A stretch of DNA of 64,000 bases, taken from positions 1-64,000 of the forward strand of contig PUDQ02000017.1 in assembly GCA_002964805.2 (NCBI GenBank), written 5' to 3'. A model generated the notes under the pieces. It made no database searches, was not told where the DNA came from, and worked only from the letters and a program-made list of their open reading frames with translations. Positions within the stretch are counted from its first letter, which is position 1, and every line of letters begins with the position of its first letter. This document shows positions 33,101-41,953 of this stretch, in pieces. The position numbers and the translations under genes were made by a program. Origin of the DNA: Trametes villosa. Taxonomy: Eukaryota; Basidiomycota; Agaricomycetes; Polyporales; Polyporaceae.

Positions 33101-34652
33101 TTTTCTTGTGAACGTACTCGCGCTGTGGTGGGGTTAATGGGCGCTGGTGGACACGTTTTGAAAAGGTAGCATCTGGCGGGACGTTAAGGGTGTGTACAGC
33201 ACCTTTCACCGGCGTAACCTCTTTGATGGACAACGCGAAACAGTCTGCGTATTCGCGCAGGAGATTTCGTACTGCTTCGCGTTCGTTTTCTGCGAGGTCG
33301 TCGCCTAGCTGGACTGCATCCACTACGGCTTGAACGCGTGTTGGCTTGAACGGATCTGACGCTCTGGTGTATATGTCGTCAGCTGCGTTCTCCGGGTTAA
33401 CAGAGTGTACTGGAATCTCAAAGAGGTCGCTGTCGCTTGTCGTCTCGCTGTGCTCTGGAGCGTCCGGACCGATGTATCGCTCCTGATCGTGTTCGGCGTT
33501 GAGCGCTGTGCTAGTCATCGCTATCCGCACGGCGCGCCACTTCTTCACGACGTGTCGTCTCCCCCCGGCCCAGAAAGCCTTGCCTCCCCGCACCTTCGGG
33601 CCGTTGTGCTTCCGCGTAATGCGCGGTGAGTCTTGTGTTCGGGGCGCGGTCGTTGGATGTGTCGTCGGGCCGCTCGACGTTGCTTGCGGGCTGCTCGATG
33701 TCACCCACGGGCTATCGTCTTCGTCTGGGACTTCTTCCACTGTGACCGCGAATTTGCGCGGTGGTGTTACCTGACAATGGGAGGTCAGAAGGTTGTAGCT
33801 GTTCGTTTCGGTCGTCGCGATGGTCGTCGCGTCGGCGTCTGCGTTGGCGCCCGCTCCCGCTTGCTCGTCCGGCGCTAACACGTTGCTCATTTTGGCGTCG
33901 AGCAGGAGGTTAAGACCTTTCGCCTTCAGCGACTGGTCTCCCCATGTAGTGCCCCTCTGATTCTTCACGGTTGTACATTTAGTGGCGCTTTGAATCTCGA
34001 TAGTGTCTGCGTGATAGTCGTGTTTCGCTCGCAGCGCCTCCAGCAACGGCTTCCCGATCAAGAACGACCACGCTCCTTGACTAGGGAACAGTTCGAACGC
34101 GCTCTCTGTCTGCACTCCTTCGAAGTCAAACGTGCCTTGCCACCGGCCTTGTGAGGGCACGATCGCCCCGTTCGCCATTCGCAGCCGACGGCTTGAATGC
34201 TTCGCGTCATGCAGTCGGTTGCGCACCCGCTGCCAAAGAGCGATGTCCATGACGTTCACCATCGCCCCGTCGTCTACAAGGCCTTTTACGCGCACTGCTG
34301 TTCCACTCGTCGCATTGCGCAGCGTAAAATGCATAACAAACGGCTTCGCCTCATGTTCGTCGCTCCCAATCCTACCAACCGCATACAGAAACACATTGTC
34401 ATTCCACTCGTCAACTTTGTCGGATGCTCGCGACGTCGCTGCAGAGAGTACATGTTCGGTATCTATATATGCGGTTGATCGTTCTGGGACGCGGACGTGT
34501 GCTTCGTCCTCGAGCGTTTGCGTCGCCCGCTCGAGGACCTCTCCTCCCACTGCCAGATCTTTGTCCGGGGCCGTCGTCGGATCTGACGACACGACGGCCC
34601 TCAGACGTTTCCCGCCCGGTAGTACTCTCCACCGACCGGGCGTATCTCGCAT
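30120..34652 (-). CDS. pol: Pol polyprotein of Ty3/Gypsy element (PR-RT-RNaseH-IN)
   Basis: The frame is open over 1,516 codons (from 34670; first ATG at 34652) and overlaps the end of gag in the -1 frame. Domains in order: aspartic protease with VKGLVDDGAMVN near residue 130 (Asp at the place of the usual Ser/Thr of D[ST]GA); reverse transcriptase with FDFASGFYAV, CVKMPFGLTGAPATF and catalytic LFVDDG near 708; RNase H with TTDGSKDGFGAVLSQ, SEEKYKAFISEFAAL and HIPGKHNGVADGLSR; integrase with an HHCC zinc finger (H..HARNGHWG..CARCKNFG) and the DD35E triad in VGDYLSL, MTDGGSHFD and VNGLVEGTN. The C-terminal extension is Arg/Thr-rich with no clear chromodomain. It is most simply made as a Gag-Pol fusion by -1 frameshifting at 34607..34613. 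No internal stops or gaps are seen. Confidence 0.95.
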   Translation of the reverse strand: MRDTPGRWRVLPGGKRLRAVVSSDPTTAPDKDLAVGGEVLERATQTLEDEAHVRVPERSTAYIDTEHVLSAATSRASDKVDEWNDNVFLYAVGRIGSDEHEAKPFVMHFTLRNATSGTAVRVKGLVDDGAMVNVMDIALWQRVRNRLHDAKHSSRRLRMANGAIVPSQGRWQGTFDFEGVQTESAFELFPSQGAWSFLIGKPLLEALRAKHDYHADTIEIQSATKCTTVKNQRGTTWGDQSLKAKGLNLLLDAKMSNVLAPDEQAGAGANADADATTIATTETNSYNLLTSHCQVTPPRKFAVTVEEVPDEDDSPWVTSSSPQATSSGPTTHPTTAPRTQDSPRITRKHNGPKVRGGKAFWAGGRRHVVKKWRAVRIAMTSTALNAEHDQERYIGPDAPEHSETTSDSDLFEIPVHSVNPENAADDIYTRASDPFKPTRVQAVVDAVQLGDDLAENEREAVRNLLREYADCFALSIKEVTPVKGAVHTLNVPPDATFSKRVHQRPLTPPQREYVHKKIDELLAAGAIAQCSPSEVKCVAPITLAHKAHEGEGLTLDELQMRVNEECTKRGLPKVFDIPDRPATEDPPAPPTVQRKWRICQNFGEINRVTEIAPMPQGDIRQKQQSVSGHRWVCTFDFASGFYAVTLAEESRPYTCFYIEGRGYFWCVKMPFGLTGAPATFAYMTAIHLHDLLGDGTMELFVDDGATAGDDFETLINKLKRILNRIRSCGLSLSPSKCKWFMTNAVFAGASVGPNGVAPDTAKLTAVVDWQKPEDALNLGSFLGLTSHFRDLIKDYARVEAPLRDLLRDVHIPSGTKKGLYRRAMSNYKFGDKWTSVHDATFMQLKALLTSEPILRRPRWDGSPFIVTTDGSKDGFGAVLSQTFTDVLPSGKRVQRRHPIAFASKRTSKSEEKYKAFISEFAALKFGLDKFSDIIWGFPVHLETDCTALKDVITNDKLNSTHARWRDGILAHNIIDVTHIPGKHNGVADGLSRVGEGAERRDGDGSEWTVCEDWEANTGLVNDLFQVTSEPTEEEQVDRLLDRFKDEPMFVEVIHAIMNTDAVADPRAAKRAKHRAEQYSIDDGKLWRTRGGAHARARPRVECITRAEATEKAREEHARNGHWGRDLIKVALLDRYWSPKLDASIMTGIQHCARCKNFGPSRLHALLDPITRRHPFELLVGDYLSLSKGKGGYRYLGVYLDAFSQHVWVFKYKSAGSAKTTNDALRQIFHNFTPFETLMTDGGSHFDNNDVREFCTQWGVKTQVTAPYSPWVNGLVEGTNKLLLHVLKRLCAPELGEDTDWNAPVTQADWDALPARWPDHLDDAVKCLNYRILPALKFLPKELLLGKIVNTPNTPVTIAVEPVSVQDAQKHVAYVAQQQLDGFDETIQHAIKRKRVFDRRVLASPGGVGVFEDGALVQVYRSDLDYTFKTERKLLPKWSPPYRVAHRIFHSYELTTLDGTPIAGRFSARRLRTFTPRPGTKLAESEDARIRQTDEQNRSRTPETASAGPAA
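34568..34613 (-). promoter_or_regulatory. -1 programmed ribosomal frameshift signal at gag-pol junction
   Basis: On the - strand the heptamer GGGAAAC (34613..34607) sits in the gag frame as G GGA AAC. A 6-nt spacer gtctga contains the gag stop TGA. Then GGGCCGTCGT (34600..34591), a 13-nt loop and ACGACGGCCC (34577..34568) form a perfect 10-bp GC-rich hairpin. Slipping back one base gives GGG AAA CGT CTG AGG, which is the pol frame. Confidence 0.85.
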
Positions 34653-35851
34653 AGCTGGTCGCCTATCCACATCAGGCGTCCTTCTCCGCCCTCGCCCTCA
34701 GCTGCGTCCTGCCCGGCCGTGCTCACAAGCTGAACCCCCGCCTGATTCTCGGACCGCGAAGCGGCGTTGAGGATCCTTCCCGCTTCCACACGCCATGCGT
34801 TCTCGTTTGGCGGGACGGGGTTGTTCCGGCACGGAACTCCGCGTCCATGCGCGTCGAGACCGCAGCGCCAGCAACTGCGCGCGTTCGTGACGGGGAGCGT
34901 GCCGGGCGTGAGGGGATACGGGCGGTGCTCGTTGGGTCGTAGACCCTCGTGCTCCTTGTGCCACTCCGCGACTTGAGCGTCGTACGCCTTGCGACCCTCG
35001 TCGGTGTTCGCGGGCGGCTCTAGCGCGGTGCGCTTCAGATCGGCGAGGCGCTCGGCGGGCGTAGCTTGGCTCACGGTGGCGCTGCTCCCATTGGTGGCTT
35101 GCCCTGCCGGACGTGCGATCCTCGCCGGCGTGTAGATGGGGTTTTGGAATGAGCTCACCGGGTTGGGGTGCGAGATAGTCGCCTGCCGCGCGAGCAGCTC
35201 AGCCAACTGGTCGGTCGTGAGCGTGACCGTCCGAGTCGTTGCCGTTGGGGCTGCCGTCACTGTCGGCGGGTTCCGCCCTGCCATCATCTCCCGATCGTGC
35301 TCGACCTCTTCCCGCAGGATGTGCATGTTCACCTTGTCGAGCCCGCGGTAGAGTTCCTCCCACGTTGTGACCGCCGATGTGAATTGCTTCCGCAGTGGAA
35401 ACGGACAGGCCTTCCGTACCAGCTCCGCCAGGTGGGCACCGGCGTTGTGCTGCGCGACTGCGGACCGGAGCTCGTTCTTCCACCACTTGTGATACGGGAT
35501 GCTGGTGCTGACGGTCGGCTTGTATTCGAGGAGGTTGTCGAGGGTTGGTACATTCTTCAACAGAATCGCCAAGAGGTCGTGGTCGGAGAACTCGGGGACG
35601 TCGTCGCTAACGAACTCGGTCTCGAATGCTTCCTGGAGCTTCGACCAGCTCGTCCGCGTAGCTTCTGCCAGAGCCTTGTACCACTTATCTGCCTCGGACC
35701 GTGCCCGCAAGAGGTTTTTGAAGCGCGCACAGCGCACGTCCTCGGTGTCGCCCGCTAGATACTCTTCCGCCTCGCGCCAGAACTGTTCGGGGTCCTCATT
35801 ATTCATGCGACCTTCGAACGGCGCCGGTTTCGGCCCCGTGCTATGGGACAT
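34601..35851 (-). CDS. gag: Gag-like capsid protein of the Gypsy element
   Basis: 416 residues from the first ATG (MSHSTGPKPAPFEGR). Capsid-like retrotransposon Gag features are PEQFWREAEEYL, ARFKNLLRARSEADKWYKAL and a W-S-KLQEAFETEF stretch. A zinc knuckle (CWRCGLDAHGRGVPC) follows near residue 330, spaced CX2CX4HX5C, one residue longer than canonical CX2CX4HX4C. The frame stays open for 194 further codons upstream without any ATG, through the leader and primer binding site into the LTR, so an N-terminally longer product from a non-AUG codon is possible. The stop is six bases past the slippery heptamer. Confidence 0.85.
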   Translation of the reverse strand: MSHSTGPKPAPFEGRMNNEDPEQFWREAEEYLAGDTEDVRCARFKNLLRARSEADKWYKALAEATRTSWSKLQEAFETEFVSDDVPEFSDHDLLAILLKNVPTLDNLLEYKPTVSTSIPYHKWWKNELRSAVAQHNAGAHLAELVRKACPFPLRKQFTSAVTTWEELYRGLDKVNMHILREEVEHDREMMAGRNPPTVTAAPTATTRTVTLTTDQLAELLARQATISHPNPVSSFQNPIYTPARIARPAGQATNGSSATVSQATPAERLADLKRTALEPPANTDEGRKAYDAQVAEWHKEHEGLRPNEHRPYPLTPGTLPVTNARSCWRCGLDAHGRGVPCRNNPVPPNENAWRVEAGRILNAASRSENQAGVQLVSTAGQDAAEGEGGEGRLMWIGDQLCEIRPVGGEYYRAGNV

Positions 35852-36352
35852 GACGGTTGTACTCGGGAGGGATATGCTGGGAAGTGTGAGGAGCTCGTGG
35901 TGGTCGCCGATAGACTCGAGGCGTGGAAACGGCGTGTTCGCCTTAGCGTAGTGGTGCTGCGCGCCGTCGCGTGCGAAGGCGGCCTCTAGGCTGCCTTCCG
36001 TGGGTGCTGGGGAGGAAACTGCACTGACGGCGTTCGAGGGAAAGGTGCTGGATGCGAGGGAGGTGGAGAATTGGGAGAGAGACGGGGTTCCGAGCGTGCT
36101 GTTGGGCTCTGAGGTATCCAGGATGTCCTCGACGTCCTGTTCGTCTTCCTCGTCTGCCTCAGTCCGATGTCCGTCCTCCTGCTTCCTCCTCAGCCACTCC
36201 TCGCGGTGTGCTTTCTTCTGTTGTGCGGTCGGCGCTTTGAAGTGTCCGTGCTTGCCTCGCAGAATGAGCGGTGGAGGCCGCTCGTCGTCCAGGTCGCCGA
36301 GGTCGCCTAGCTGTTCGAAATGGCTGGGTCGGATCGCGCTGTCGTCACCAGA
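35852..36352 (-). other. Gag leader: ATG-free, open in gag frame
   Basis: This 501 bp between the 5' LTR and the gag ATG has no ATG in any sense frame. The gag frame is free of stops and reads as acidic, protein-like sequence (HFEQLGDLGDLDDERPPP, QKKAHREEWLRRKQEDG). It may be coding through non-AUG initiation, or it may be a leader freed of upstream starts. Confidence 0.55.
36333..36350 (-). other. Primer binding site candidate
   Basis: Two bases after the 5' LTR on the - strand stands TGGTGACGACAGCGCGAT. TGG complements a tRNA CCA end, and the rest would pair with a tRNA ending GUCGUCACCA. I suspect a serine tRNA but cannot verify it. Confidence 0.6.
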
Positions 36353-36589
36353 TGGACTAGCCCGATACGTCGCTAAGCCAGACAGTCCTAGATAGCACAG
36401 AATGATGTAGAAAGCACCAGGAGACGAATACGATCAGAGGGGATGTCGTGGTAGCTGCTGCTGTCTCCGTACAATCTCTGCGTGCTACTCTGTCCTCGGG
36501 CGCTCTCGCTCTGCTGACTCAGCGACTGACGCCTGACCCGACCTTCTCCTCCTCGTCCCTTCCCTCCTCGCCTATCTCTCCCTACTCCA
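36353..36589 (-). repeat. 5' LTR of the Gypsy element
   Basis: 237 bp, matching the 3' LTR base for base as read. In the sense direction its last part is open in the gag frame from about 36433. Confidence 0.93.
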
Positions 36590-36899
36590 CTGTTCCCGAG
36601 GTGTCATTTCACCACCGGCTGCTCTGTTGCCTGAAGTTGCCGGCACGACGTAATCTGCGTCTGTGGTGCTCGTCCGTGCCTCCCCTTATAGAGCACCTCG
36701 GTACGTCTTCCTAGGGGAGACTAGTAATCCGCAGGCGCGGAGCGTTTTGGACGAGCATGGCGCTCCGACATGGGTCGGGCGTGCAGTACCGCTCGCCCAA
36801 CAGACGGGTAAGTTGCGCTTGACATAACATTGAAGCTTTGAAGTATTATCGCATACTAATACAATTCCGATTTCCGTTGAATACAGATGGCCCGGGCAC
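36590..36899. other. Flank between retrotransposon and SDR gene
   Basis: This 310 bp begins with the right CTGT target-site copy and ends at the SDR stop. No gene is seen. Confidence 0.5.
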
Positions 36900-38033
36900 T
36901 TATTGCTTCGCAGACACGTTCCACGGCAGCAATGCATCCTTCCCGACCTTCTGCCTCACCAAGTCCTCGCTCAGCTCCCACAAGTTCCTCCCCAGCTCCG
37001 GGTCCTGCGCCTGCGACGAGCCCTCCGACACCACCCCCGGGTCCGTGAAATACTTCCCGTTCCACCCCTTCTTCTCCACCTCCTCGCTCGTCGCCGCATA
37101 CAGCGCGCACAAGCTCCCTTGCTCCGGGCTGCGCATGAAGGGAACCGTGAGCGTCTTCATGAGCGTGCCCAGCACCGCGCCGTACGCCTCCTTGAACTGG
37201 TCCTGCTGGTCCGTGTGCACCGCGCCCGGGTGCACCGCGAGCGCGTAGATGCGGTCCTGGTTCACCATGAACACGCGCTCGTGCAACCCGAACTTCGTGA
37301 AGAGGATGCCCGAGAGCTTTGAGCGCGCGTAGTACCCCGTCGGGCCGAGGTTGACATCTTCGGTGACTTCGGCCGGGGAGGCGAAGGCGACGGAGGAAGA
37401 AGCCATGCGGTGCAGCTCCGAGGAGAGCGTGACGACGCGCGGGGCGGCGCCGTCGTGCAGCGCGGCGGTGTGCCGGAGGAGCGGGAGGAGGCGGTTGATG
37501 AGGAGGAAGTGGCCGAGGTGGTTCACGCCGAAGTGGCGGTCGAGCCCGGATGCGCACTGGGCGAAGGCGTTCACGCCGATGCCGGCGTCCGCGACCAGCT
37601 GTATGCGCTCATGGTAAGCAGTGTGGCCATCCTTCGCATTGACTCAACCACTCACGATATCTAGGCGCTTCTCCGTCTTGCAGATTCTGTCCGCAACCTC
37701 CTTGACTGCCTTCAGGTCTCCGAGGTCGAGCTCGATGAAATGGACGTCGGCGTTCGGGTCGTGCTCCTTGATCGCGGCAATGGCCTCCTCGCCCTTATCG
37801 GCTTTCCGTGCGAGGAGCAATACCTTCGCCTTCGCGAGTGCGAGGGTGCGCGAAACTTCATATCCGATGCCGTTCGTGCCTCCTGTTACGAGCGCTGTCT
37901 GAGATGTATGGGTGAGCCGCCAAACGTGGACGGACGCGAGAAAATGACCACTTACTCGGTTGTGCAGGTCGGTCACGTCCGCCTGAGCGAAGGAGTCGGT
38001 GTTGCCGCTGATGGTGTCGATGACTGACTGCAT
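36900..38033 (-). CDS. Short-chain dehydrogenase/reductase
   Basis: Three exons, complement(join(36900..37598,37656..37898,37956..38033)), give 339 residues. The cofactor site is TALVTGGTNGIGYE (TGxxxGxG). LDLGDLKAV is the usual acidic D-L motif, and LVADAGIGVNAF stands where NNAG is usual. HFGVNHLGHFLL and VVTLSSELHRM carry the catalytic Asn/Ser region, and the active site is GYYARSKLSG (YxxxK). The C-terminal half (VHPGAVHTD) follows the retinol-dehydrogenase/WW-oxidoreductase-like layout common in fungi. It should be NAD(P)H-dependent and cytosolic. The substrate is unknown. The retrotransposon lies 310 bp beyond its stop codon and so does not disrupt the coding region. Confidence 0.9.
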
Positions 38034-38767
38034 GGTAGCTGGTAGTGAGATGATGGGCGTGGGTTGTATGTCCCCATCGCAGGCGTCGACATGCTCTTAT
38101 AGCAGCCTGCCTTTGCGGAGGCTGTCGCGAACGCGCGTCACTGCGACTCAGACGACGCGTCACCGACGCGTTCACGATGCCCGCCCCCTCTCCACATCGC
38201 CCCGACGTGATGCTGTCGAGGAAGGTCCGTTTACTTCCGGATCGAACGTGCCGCACTGTCCTGCGCGATGCCCGCCCGTCTCGCAGGACGCCATCGCGCG
38301 GTCATGTGAGCGGTCGACTCCGTGGAATTGACGCCCTTCAGCCTCCCTTCGGGCCCTCCTACCCTGCTGCCACTCCCAGGTCGCGGCAACGCCCAATTGA
38401 TGTGGTGGATGGTATGAACAATGACTGTGTACACGCTTTACGTATAAAATACTGTCCTCTAGACATAATGCGAACATGGGACCCTGCCAAACGATTACGC
38501 GTACACCTGTGACCGAGAGCCAGCACCTTCAACTTACCGCCTTGCGACTCATACCACGGCCGTATCACACCACACCGAGAAGTGAGAGAGAATGTAAGCT
38601 ACAGCAATTTCCATTGTCGACCCCCAGAACTGGATCCGATCCCGTAAAACATCAAAGAGTCGTGAGTACCGTAAGTAATCGAAGCTACTTGTACAACATC
38701 GCAGGGCCGTTGCCGCCGCCTCCGCTGCGGGCAGCGCGTGGCACGTCTACGCCCCGTCGCGCCGCGC
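38034..38767. other. Intergenic, no gene seen
   Basis: This 734 bp lies between the SDR start and the OPT transporter stop, both on the - strand. It should hold the SDR promoter and the OPT 3' UTR. Confidence 0.45.
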
Positions 38768-41700
38768 TCAGTCGAGCGCGCCATTACCATTACAATAGTC
38801 TACGTTGCCCGCCGCGGGGTTGCCCCACCAGGTCGGGAACGGCTTCGGCACGCCCGACGCGCCGAACACGGCGAAGGAGAGGATGAAGATCATGACCTGC
38901 GCGCCGCCGTCGAGCGCGCCGCCGAGGATGAAGTTGTATTTCTTGTACCACGCCGGGTAGTAGCGCCGCAGCCAGAGCTGCGAGACGAGCCCGATGATGA
39001 TGCTCGACACCACCGGCGAGTTCGTGCCGGCCGACATCCAGGACGAGTACTGGTAGATGATCGGCAGGATGATGCTGTCCGTGCGCAGGCCCTTGATCGT
39101 CGGCCAGCGCTGTGAGGGAATAAGAGTGAGTGTGTGGAGGGAGAAAGGGGGTGGGTAGGGAGGGGAACGTACCTTAGCGACGGCCCACTGGATGATGGTG
39201 GGGACCATGCCGAACACGAGGGAGAGCGGGATCCAGATGTAGGGGCCGTGCGGGCCGTACAGCTGCTTGGCGAGCGACCAGGTCACGGCGGCGCTGTTCA
39301 AGCTCTGCGGGTACTGTCCGCTCCAGACGTTGGTACCGCGGGGGTCGAGGAGGATGTCGCGCTGCGCGTCGACGACGGAGACCATGACGACTGCACACAC
39401 AACACGTCAGAAGCGGGTAACAGCGCGGGTAAGGTACGGTGCTCACCGTAGTTGACGATCGCGCCGAGGATGGTGCCCCAAATCTGGGTGAGGAACATGG
39501 CACGCGGGGGGATCTTCAGGTACTGGCCCATCTTGAGGTCGCCCGCGAGGCCGATCGAGGTCGACACGACGTCGTGGCTCCACATCGAGAACTAGAAAGA
39601 AGAAGGTGAGCCCGACTGCCCGATGCAGCCCATTGGGTAGAAGACGTACGTAGAGGTTAGCGACGGGCTTTCCGGGGTTGACCGCACCGGCGACCATCTT
39701 CATGAGCTGGTTGGTCGCGATACCGTTACCCATACGCGCGTACAGCGTGGTGGAGAAGGGGGTGATGAAGGCTATGATGTGTCCTGGGTCAGCACCTGAG
39801 CGGCAAAAGAAGCGAAGATGGCGTACCTCCGAGGAGAAGGGAGACGATGTACGCATACCAGGGGAGAGTGGTCTGGCCCTTGAACACAACGATCAAGCCT
39901 ATCACCATGACGCTCGTCAGCAAATCCCGCAGCACCGACGCAACCCGCATATACTCACCGGCGAAGAACGACAGGAAGAGGAGGGACAGGTACCACCACC
40001 ACGGCACCTCCTTGTAGTTCTTGTTCACAATCTACACAAACCCACACCTCAATCAGCCTCTGCCCTCCCTCTCCCTCGCAAACATTCAGACGTACCTTCC
40101 AGTGCGGGTCCGGCTGGCTCTTCTCGCGCGCCTGCTTGAACGAGTCCCACACCGCGGGCCCCCAGAAGAGGATCGTGTGCGCGATGAGCCCCCCAATGGC
40201 GAGGTTCGCCGTCAGGTTCGCCCACGCGTTCGAGCCCGTGAGCGCGGGCAGCCCGATCTCCTCGAGCGCGGCCTCGTTGAGCGTGAACGTCGGCCCGAAG
40301 ACCGCGGACTGGTTGTAGCGCGAGCCGTCCTGCGAGTAGAGCGAGGTGGAGAGCATCGGGAACGCCTTGGACTGTGCGTGCGGGAGCAGGTGAGTATGAG
40401 TGGGGAGGGGGAATGGGGAGGGAAGGGAGGGGAGGGGGACGTACGTTCCAGACGTTGGAGTAGTAGATGCCCATGATGGCGACGTAGCAGATAATATAGC
40501 CGACCCACGAGTTCGCCTGCTGGACGAGCGGGAAACTCATGTAGCTATCGACCACCTGTCAGCGATACTGCCCCCTCACAAGACGGAGGAAAGACGTACA
40601 CGGAGGTGATGTACTGCCAATCGAGGGAGATACTGGCGAAGCCGAGGCCCTCGTTACCGTCCGTGCCGCCGAAGAGGTTGGTGATGACGTCCTGCGCGGC
40701 GGAGGGGCTCTTCTGCGTCGCGAGGCAGATGATGTTCACACCGTTGAGGAGCGGGAAGATGTATGCGGGGAAGATCTCCCAGATGAACATGCCGGTGAAC
40801 GCGGACCAGAAGAGCTTCAGACGCTTGTGGTTCGCGGCGCTGTCAAAGTGAAGGGCTAGGCACAGGGTTAGACGGGGCGGATGCGATCATACAGCGGATG
40901 AACGTACTTTGGAAGATCGACACGGTCGGCAGGTTCTATGACGGAACGTCAGGACGGTACTCGCCGTGGTCGAACAAGCACAACTTACACCCCAGTAGAC
41001 CATCTCACTCGGGTACACGGTGAGGGGTCGCAAAAGGCCAACAAGGCCGTAACTGGTGAGGGCGTGCTGTGGGCATCAGCGTAATATTCAAGCACGTGAC
41101 AAGCGAGGTAACGTACCCGAAGCATGCGGTGGAGAAGGTAGCGAGTACAGCAGTGGTGGCCTGGACGTTGGTATCGTAGTAGAGCTGGATAATACTGTCA
41201 GTATCGGGTCGCTGGTCCCCGTAACTGGCTACTCACGCGCTGCACAGCGAAGTTCATGACGGCGGCGCTACCACCGGCCGCGGTGGAGGCCACGAGGGAA
41301 GCCACGACATGCTGTTGAACGAGTCAGACTCATGCGGCATGGAAGAGGAAGAGCCATGCATACCTCCTTGATGCGGAACTCGCCAGGGTTGATGAAGTGC
41401 AGGACGGGGCCCAACGAGGCGAAGCGGGTGCCCTCGACCCACTCACGGCGGGGGATGTACTTCGACCATGCGACTCCAAAGCTGTAGATCAGGAGGAGGA
41501 GGAAAACCGTCGAGATCGAAACCTGAACGGGCTTGAAGAGGTAGATCTGCACACCGGAGAAGCGGCCTCAGTAAGAATGTATAAACGTCGGTGTTACGGC
41601 GGACGTACCTGGCAGAGGGCGGCGCCCAGTCCAGCGAAGACCGTCCCGAGCACGAGCGAGCGGAAGGTGATCGCCGGGTCGCCGTCGTCCCGGGTGTCGA

Positions 41701-41953
41701 CGAGGTAGCGGGAGACGTCCCAGCCGGTCGTGATGACGGGCTCGCCGTTGACGTACGTCACCTTGTGCTCCTCGTCGTACTCCGACGCGCCGTCGGGCTC
41801 GCCGCCCTTGCCGGAGCCGAGGGACGAGTCGGAGCTGAGCCGTTTCTCGAGCTTGCCGTGCCCCGCCTTCTCGTCGAAGGAGTCGGCGGGGGACGGGCCG
41901 CCCGGCGCAGCAGTGAGCTGAGGGAGCTGTTCGACGCTGTCCTGGGAAGCCAT
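38768..41953 (-). CDS. Oligopeptide transporter, OPT family
   Basis: This large gene with about a dozen introns of 50-60 nt starts MASQDSVEQLPQL. A soluble N-terminus (GEPVITTGWDVSRYLVDTRDDGDPA) precedes repeated membrane segments. OPT landmarks: ITFRSLVLGTVFAGLGAALCQ as the first span, INPGEFRIKEHVV (the conserved NPG motif), YYDTNVQATTAVLATFSTACFGYGLVG, FTGMFIWEIFPAYIFPLLNG, IGGLIAHTILFWG, WYAYIVSLLLG, AVNPGKPVANLY, PRAMFLTQIWGTILGAIVNY and the C-terminal PTWWGNPAAGNVDYCNGNGA. It matches the fungal OPT/ISP4-type importers that move tetra- to hexapeptides or glutathione-like substrates with protons across the plasma membrane. The model was followed exon by exon with no frame break. Confidence 0.93.

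Larger units (their letters stand above)
29078..36589 (-). mobile_element. Complete Ty3/Gypsy LTR retrotransposon (7,512 bp)
   Basis: Two 237 bp direct repeats (29078..29314 and 36353..36589), identical as far as I can compare them, flank a 7,038 bp interior transcribed on the - strand. The LTRs begin TGGA and end TCCA. CTGT stands immediately outside both ends (29074..29077 and 36590..36593), a 4-bp target-site duplication (5 bp if the first LTR base is shared). The interior has, in transcription order, a PBS candidate, gag, a -1 frameshift signal, pol (PR-RT-RNaseH-IN, the Ty3/Gypsy order), a third ORF, and a PPT abutting the 3' LTR. All frames are uninterrupted. LTR identity and intact frames point to a recent insertion that could still be mobile. 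Confidence 0.95.

Noticed and set aside
38700..41953. Long + strand frames inside the OPT gene
   Set aside because: They are shadows of GC-rich coding sequence on the other strand.
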